A stretch of 64,000 bases of DNA from Xylaria sp. FL1777 (taxonomy: Eukaryota; Ascomycota; Sordariomycetes; Xylariales; Xylariaceae), in the NCBI GenBank assembly GCA_022578965.1, contig MU400517.1:434001-498000 (forward strand). The letters are read 5' to 3'. The notes below the pieces were generated by a model, which did no database searches, had not been told where the DNA came from, and was given only the letters and a program-made list of their open reading frames with translations. The position numbers were made by a program, and so were the translations under genes. Below, in pieces: positions 58,744-64,000 of this stretch. Each line of letters opens with the position of its first letter. Positions within the stretch are counted from its first letter, which is position 1.

Positions 58744-60737
58744 GGCTGTGGGCTGAGTTGAGATCGAGGGTCAAGATGATCTGGGGATAGATGATATGAG
58801 TGGTAGGAGTTGGTCATGAAAATCGGACGAAGTTATATGTCAGACATACAGGTCTCTAATTCAGATTTTTTTTTTAGAGGAACTTAAACACCGGGTGAGA
58901 TGATGTGTGTACATTCACTAACACCTCGTTGCACAGCAGCCTTGCAAACGAGGCCACAGACGCGTAGATTATCACCTAGGTACCTATCCTAGGTATTCAT
59001 TCAAACGCCCCCTGAGACTTGTTCCCCACTACTTTCCACGACTCCCATTCACTCTTGTCCCTATTCCCGCTACCCGCTACAAATGAGTACATCTGCAACT
59101 AGCCTTCCTTCCGAGACTTTGTTAGAGTTGCGGTAGACAACACTAGATTCACACTTTAGCAAAATACTGTGGCAGAGGGCAGTGCCACGAAGATGGGGCG
59201 AACGACCAGATGATCTTTTTTTTTCCATGTGCTTCTTTGTCCTTCATAAGGTCGTGCGTTTGTCTACATCAGCCAATCACTATAATATTATTTTTTATTA
59301 TTAGCTATTCTATTAAAAGTCAAAAGAATGCGTGCTGTTGTTCCTTTAAGAGCTAACATCGCACTACCTCTTACTGCTGTGTCCCATCCTCTCATTTTCG
59401 GCCCCACTTACACTGATTGGGTTTTACCAAAAAATCGTGTACAGGAATAATACAGAAACAAGAACCAGACTCTATGTTAAGGTCTTTTCTAATCGTCATA
59501 CTCATCGTTGTTGTCGTAGTCGAAAACAAGTGGCAGGTCGCATCTATATTAAGTTAGGCGCCGGGAGGCTGGGAAAGGGGCCACATGGCGGTAGAGCCAC
59601 CCAATCAGGTCCTGTAAGTACTCAAAGGATGGCAGCTGAGCCGTTGAGCCTCCAATAGATAAATACCTACCTAGCCTACGTGCCTGCTGATGATACCGAT
59701 GATACCCTACCTTACCTATAATAATGCTTTACGTACAGCAGATATCATACCTAACCTACCACCTAAGGTACCTAAGGTATCTTACTCATACTTGAGATGC
59801 GTAGCCAACCCAAACCCAACCTTCAACACCAACACCGTCCATCGGTCGGCCATGGCATCGGTTAAGCGGCATCGAGGCAATATCCACTAACCAGGGCCAT
59901 GCAGTATCTCGCAGCTTGCTAATACAGTATCATCCTATCATACACATGTGCTTAGTTGGGTCCAGCATATCATCCTGCGTTAAGTAAGTATGTACATGTA
60001 CAGCATGCTGCACTCTGGTGATCGATCCATAATAGGACTCGAGTTCCATGAGGGAATATGATTCCCCGTCACACCACCTCAGCTCACCATTGGTGCCAGC
60101 CTAGCCAGAGGGTCCGATGGCTCCCGATCGCCAGTGACCGCCTGGGCACAATGCATACACGATGCATGGGGATGCATGGGAGTTACCGTAGGGCCGCATC
60201 GCTGCATTGGCTGTAGTAAGTGGCCCAATCTAGATACTGTACACGAACCCGCAGTGCAGTACAGTATAGGTAGTATCGGTAGCGTGTCGTCTGGATTGCA
60301 TTCTGGAATTACCGCGGCCCTACGACTCGTAGAGCGCTGGCGTGGCTGGCATGGACTGTCTGTCTATCACTACTTAGGCATTCACTAGGAGAAAAAAAAA
60401 AGCCAGAAGCCAAGGGAGTGTCGTCCCACATAACGAGATGTCTTATCTTAGGTCCTTATGCCTTGCTTATTTACCCCTCCAGTGTCCTCAGAGTGCGCGC
60501 GCCAGAGAGTCAGTATCTTCCTCTCCAAATCATTCCTTTTGTATACTTTTACATCTACACATGTTTCCTTAAGTTTATTGCTAGATTTCTCTAGGCAGAG
60601 TATTTCACCTAGCCTTGCGTTTTTCTTACATACTTAACCCATCGGGTGTTGATTTCTTTTGTGTGTCGCATCATTCATCGTTCATCATTCATTGACTATC
60701 CTCGGAAGGCCCCGCGCTGTAGCGGCCAGCCTGTGAA
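58744..60737. other. long divergent intergenic region
   Basis: A 2.0-kb spacer between the small conserved gene (-) and the large disordered-protein gene (+). It holds CACCTAGGTACCTATCCTAGGTA (split at 58973-58995), TACCTACCTAGCCTAC at 59664-59679, further CCTAAGGTA motifs near 59755-59785 and T-rich runs near 58867 and 59218. The last 150 bases are the probable CT-rich leader of the next gene. No gene supported. Confidence 0.5.
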
Positions 60738-63700
60738 ATGGCAACTCAAGAATCTCCGAATAAGAGCAGGACCAGCCTAAACCTGGGAGGGTTCCCAGCA
60801 AGGTTTAAGAGCCTTGTTCATGAGATGAAAGGCTTTAAAAAAGACTTTCAGCGACATCGACGCAGGGCAAAAAGCGAAGAAGTTTTGCCGAAGCAACCAT
60901 TACCATCGACAGAGCTCATTTCTACGAGCATTACGAGCATAGAGAACACATCCGTATCTGAGACGAGGTCCTTGTTTCGGGACTCCACACATGTGCGCAG
61001 CCTCAGTATACGCGTCACTGTCAAGTTCGGCGAGCCTTTGAATTATTCTCACAGCCAGGACTACGAAGGCTCTACGTCGCTTCAACCTACCGAGGAACTA
61101 TGTGAGGCGTTAATTCGCCGAGTTGACCATTGTTCGAAGGAGCTCATAACCAGGAAGGATTCAAGTGCCTTGGACCGCACCGGCACTGATGGCCTGGCAA
61201 AGCCCCTGAGATACGAGATACAAGTGCAGCTGCTCAGAAATGAGATTGGCACTGGTACTGAAGCCTGGGCGTCGCGAACCTTGCGGTCTTACCAGAGACA
61301 GCCTCTAGGGACTGAAGATGCAAGGGATGTCATTCTGTCAACACATTACATGGTCGGGCTCTTTCTGAGGCATCACGACGAAGCCTTTGTCTGGAAAGAC
61401 GGTCCTGTACGGGAGGACCCCGTGCAAAAACCGAAGACTTTCCCATATCGGCCAGGGCGAGTACAGCCGTTGACATGCATACCCCGCTCCTATTTCATCG
61501 AAAAGCAACAGGATTTTGAGTCCATTCCCGGCTATACCGTCCGGTTCTCTTTTACGAGCCAGAACCATCATCGCACACCCTCCCATTGGCATGATACCCT
61601 GGAAATCAACAGTCGCCAGTTATCACCACTTACCCTCATGAGTGCGGAGAACCTATTTCTTGATGCTTGCTACGCTGTAGATGGCGTCTTCAGGTCGGAA
61701 AGGAAAGAGTTTGGAGCACTGCAAAAATCATGCGCTAGCCATAGTGGATGCCAGCACTGCCGATCACACGATGGTGACGGCATTGAGATGCTGATATCAG
61801 TCAAGAACAACATGGGCCCACTTTTTGACAACTTAGAGCGAACGATGTCGGCCCGTGCCAATGTGTTCTGGAAGGATCGCGGGACAGATTGTGTCGAATT
61901 TGTTGAAAAAGCTAGGGCAGCCATTGAGCAAGTCTGTATCGACACCGACGAATCGATCTCCCAGATGAACGACTTCGAATTTTATATCGTCGAGCTTCGG
62001 GGTCGGGGTTGGACAATGGATGAGCCGTTAGCATTCACGCTCGGCCCTGAAACATGTCTTGGCCAGCGAACTGTCGAGTCACTTTTAGATCGACTACAGA
62101 CCGGAGTGGCAGACGTTCTGCGAGGTAATGCGATTGCCGTTCGAATGACAGCTCGAAAGAGAGGTCACTTCATCTTGCACAAGACTTTAGTGGCACGGGA
62201 ACCGATTGAAAAGCCAGGGAATAAGAAGTCATCCGGAAAGGCGAAAGCATATGTTTTAGACCGACTAAAACAACGTATTGAACGCGATATTGAAATGGTG
62301 TGTAAAGATACGTGTACAATCGTTAATCGAGACATCGACACGGTGAAACCGAACAGGGCGGCTAGCGCGCCGCCGCAAGATTGTGCCTCGACGAACGATC
62401 TTTTGCAGTCTAGAAGATTGAGCGACCTCGTGACGCCGTCGAAAGAACCTGCTGGAAACGAACAAGATTTATTAGTCGATAGACCTAGGTCACAAGGAAG
62501 CGAGCTCTTAGAGACCCCAGAACTATCAGGTGCCATCTCGACTATCCCACAGCATCAGTGGGATAGGGTGACTCGGGATCCTGTCACAGGGGCACGGCTA
62601 TTCCCACTGGTGCCAGGCAGACATAGTCCTCACGAAATGGCCGTCACAAGCTCACCTGAACCACCTACCCACCGCAACAAGCTCAACCATAAAAGCACGG
62701 CAGAGACATCCTTCGACTTATCAATCTCGTACGAAAATTCCAACACAACAAGCACACAAACAACATCAGACTCTAGTATATCCACCACCGAGCAAGATTT
62801 CACCGGTACATCTTTGACAGAATCTCGTAAAGAGAGAATACGGAGATATGCGACGACAGGATCGATAGCTTCCACAGCACCACGAACTCCAGACTTGGAG
62901 TCAGGCGGTAGCCCCTCAAGACGAAGCAGTATTTTAATGACTCCGAATGCTCACGAGCTGGCCGCAAGCAACGGGGTCGATATTGTTCAAAAATCTACGC
63001 CTGAAGTTGAGGGTGGTGAAATTGACGGAAACGGGGGGGTCGACAGCTATCTGAGGACGTTGTACACACACCGGGCGGTGTCATCTCCACCATCACGACA
63101 GGTCTCCCGAGATGGTTCTATTGCTTCTTCAATCAACCAAGCTCGACCTATTGTGAAAGAGCAAGATCTCGATATCAAGGGCAGTGAGGATATATCTTCT
63201 TTGGAGGCAGGGACTTCCTCTCAATCAAAAGTTCCAACTTTGGCCTCTTCGAGTGTAAAACCCACCGGTGATACAGTGCCTATAGAACCCATAATAGAGC
63301 AGGAAACACCCACGGGAGAAAAAAGCCAACTGCCCGAAGAACCAACACCGGAAATAGAGATAGAAAAAGAAGTTTTCTCACAATCGAAACCGGAATTCGA
63401 CTTCTCGTCTCCACTCACTATCAGTCCCGAAGACAGTGACGCAATTGAAGAAGCGTCGCCGCCCACGGAAAAGAGCACAACCACCATGAACCTCGGCAAG
63501 CAAGAAGATACAACAAGCCCTGATCCACCAGATGATGACTACAGCAGTCAGCCAGCGAGCCCGCCATCACCCGACCGTCCGGGACTTTCCGCACTTCAAC
63601 ACCATCGCAAATCTTTTGGCAGTGCGGGGTACCTAGGCAGTTTTCACGAACCGCGATTCTTCGGTGTAGGATTGAGAGGTGCGCTCGTAGGTTCCTCAAC

Positions 63701-63779
63701 GCCACCGCCTAGACCCCTTTCGCGTTTCGGTTCCCTCGAGGGCGAGCAGTCACCGAAGCGGCCTGGGACGGCTATGTGA
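60738..63779 (+). CDS. large conserved fungal protein of unknown function
   Basis: A single exon encodes 1,013 residues. The N-terminal 75 residues are basic. A folded region at about 80-530 has a conserved feel (ITVKFGEPLN, VLSTHYMVGLFLRHHD, FTLGPETCLGQRTVESLL, MTARKRGHFILHKT) and is followed by 480 residues of Ser/Thr/Pro/Glu-rich disorder with many Ser-Pro sites. It ends with a Pro-rich stretch (PPPRPLSRFGSLEG) close to the C-terminus. A Cys/His cluster (CASHSGCQHCRSHDGDG) near 335 might bind metal, which is inference. I recognise the layout as that of conserved Pezizomycotina proteins without assigned function. The ATG is first in a clean frame. Confidence 0.7.
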   Translation: MATQESPNKSRTSLNLGGFPARFKSLVHEMKGFKKDFQRHRRRAKSEEVLPKQPLPSTELISTSITSIENTSVSETRSLFRDSTHVRSLSIRVTVKFGEPLNYSHSQDYEGSTSLQPTEELCEALIRRVDHCSKELITRKDSSALDRTGTDGLAKPLRYEIQVQLLRNEIGTGTEAWASRTLRSYQRQPLGTEDARDVILSTHYMVGLFLRHHDEAFVWKDGPVREDPVQKPKTFPYRPGRVQPLTCIPRSYFIEKQQDFESIPGYTVRFSFTSQNHHRTPSHWHDTLEINSRQLSPLTLMSAENLFLDACYAVDGVFRSERKEFGALQKSCASHSGCQHCRSHDGDGIEMLISVKNNMGPLFDNLERTMSARANVFWKDRGTDCVEFVEKARAAIEQVCIDTDESISQMNDFEFYIVELRGRGWTMDEPLAFTLGPETCLGQRTVESLLDRLQTGVADVLRGNAIAVRMTARKRGHFILHKTLVAREPIEKPGNKKSSGKAKAYVLDRLKQRIERDIEMVCKDTCTIVNRDIDTVKPNRAASAPPQDCASTNDLLQSRRLSDLVTPSKEPAGNEQDLLVDRPRSQGSELLETPELSGAISTIPQHQWDRVTRDPVTGARLFPLVPGRHSPHEMAVTSSPEPPTHRNKLNHKSTAETSFDLSISYENSNTTSTQTTSDSSISTTEQDFTGTSLTESRKERIRRYATTGSIASTAPRTPDLESGGSPSRRSSILMTPNAHELAASNGVDIVQKSTPEVEGGEIDGNGGVDSYLRTLYTHRAVSSPPSRQVSRDGSIASSINQARPIVKEQDLDIKGSEDISSLEAGTSSQSKVPTLASSSVKPTGDTVPIEPIIEQETPTGEKSQLPEEPTPEIEIEKEVFSQSKPEFDFSSPLTISPEDSDAIEEASPPTEKSTTTMNLGKQEDTTSPDPPDDDYSSQPASPPSPDRPGLSALQHHRKSFGSAGYLGSFHEPRFFGVGLRGALVGSSTPPPRPLSRFGSLEGEQSPKRPGTAM

Positions 63780-64000
63780 TGTATAACCAGTCTTCGTCGA
63801 GTTTCCCTCACCTGCCATGCGCAGGAGAGCGATACACGGATAGGAATGTGGGCTGGGCGAGAAACTAGTAGAGGCAGGGTGGATTGTCAAGAAGTGCAGC
63901 GTGGCTTTCTTTCTTTCTTTTTCCATCTTTTTTTTTTAACTTTTGTTTTTCTTCTCCAATGCAAATGACTGTAAGCTGGATTGCATGCAATAAGGCGTTA

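Overview
The window is nuclear DNA of a filamentous ascomycete (Pezizomycotina, most likely a Sordariomycete; Xylariales is a guess). The evidence is: 25 protein genes about 2.5 kb apart, mostly with short spliceosomal introns of roughly 50-160 bp (GT..AG, with CTAAC/CTGAC-like branch points); fungus-restricted families (SPS19-type dienoyl-CoA reductase, Atg33-like, GPI-anchored wall proteins, Dal5-type MFS, fungal tannase, Whi3-type RRM); and a bifunctional pseudouridine-phosphate glycosidase/kinase. I saw no rRNA, tRNA, CRISPR or intact transposon.

Layout. 1-9.3 kb: a C2-domain protein (-) and a homocysteine S-methyltransferase (+), in gene-poor DNA carrying a 9-bp minisatellite. 9.3-18 kb: a repetitive GPI-anchored wall protein, a divergent Erg6/SMT-like methyltransferase, a kinase-fold protein that has lost its metal-binding Asp, and a small secreted AA1-like protein (-). 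19.8-25.9 kb: three + strand genes (Dal5-type anion/carboxylate MFS carrier, tannase/feruloyl esterase, membrane-anchored alpha/beta hydrolase) that could form a small ester-catabolic group. 26-35 kb: a Tubby-C-like protein (-), cytidine deaminase, a sugar transporter with a +1 frameshift, and an ELMO/CED-12 homologue. 35.6-43 kb: a GRF zinc-finger protein, then a divergent pair: a 955-residue chimera of a trypsin-like serine protease with two Whi3-like RNA-binding domains (-), and a one-pass membrane protein (+). 43-53 kb: Atg33-like, SPS19, a CorA-like protein with proline-rich repeats, an SDR and a GPI-anchored protein. 53-64 kb: the pseudouridine glycosidase-kinase fusion, UTP18, a small conserved fungal protein and a large disordered conserved protein.

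How the genes relate. Most are ordinary housekeeping or accessory genes without operon-like logic. Two neighbourhoods may be functionally linked: the carrier/esterase/hydrolase run at 19.8-25.9 kb, and the protease-RRM gene with its divergent membrane-protein neighbour at 38-42.3 kb. The second is the best candidate for something undescribed, because an intact His/Asp/Ser triad and RNA-binding domains occur in one open, correctly spliced polypeptide. All exon coordinates were derived by hand from splice motifs and reading-frame continuity; no transcript data were available.
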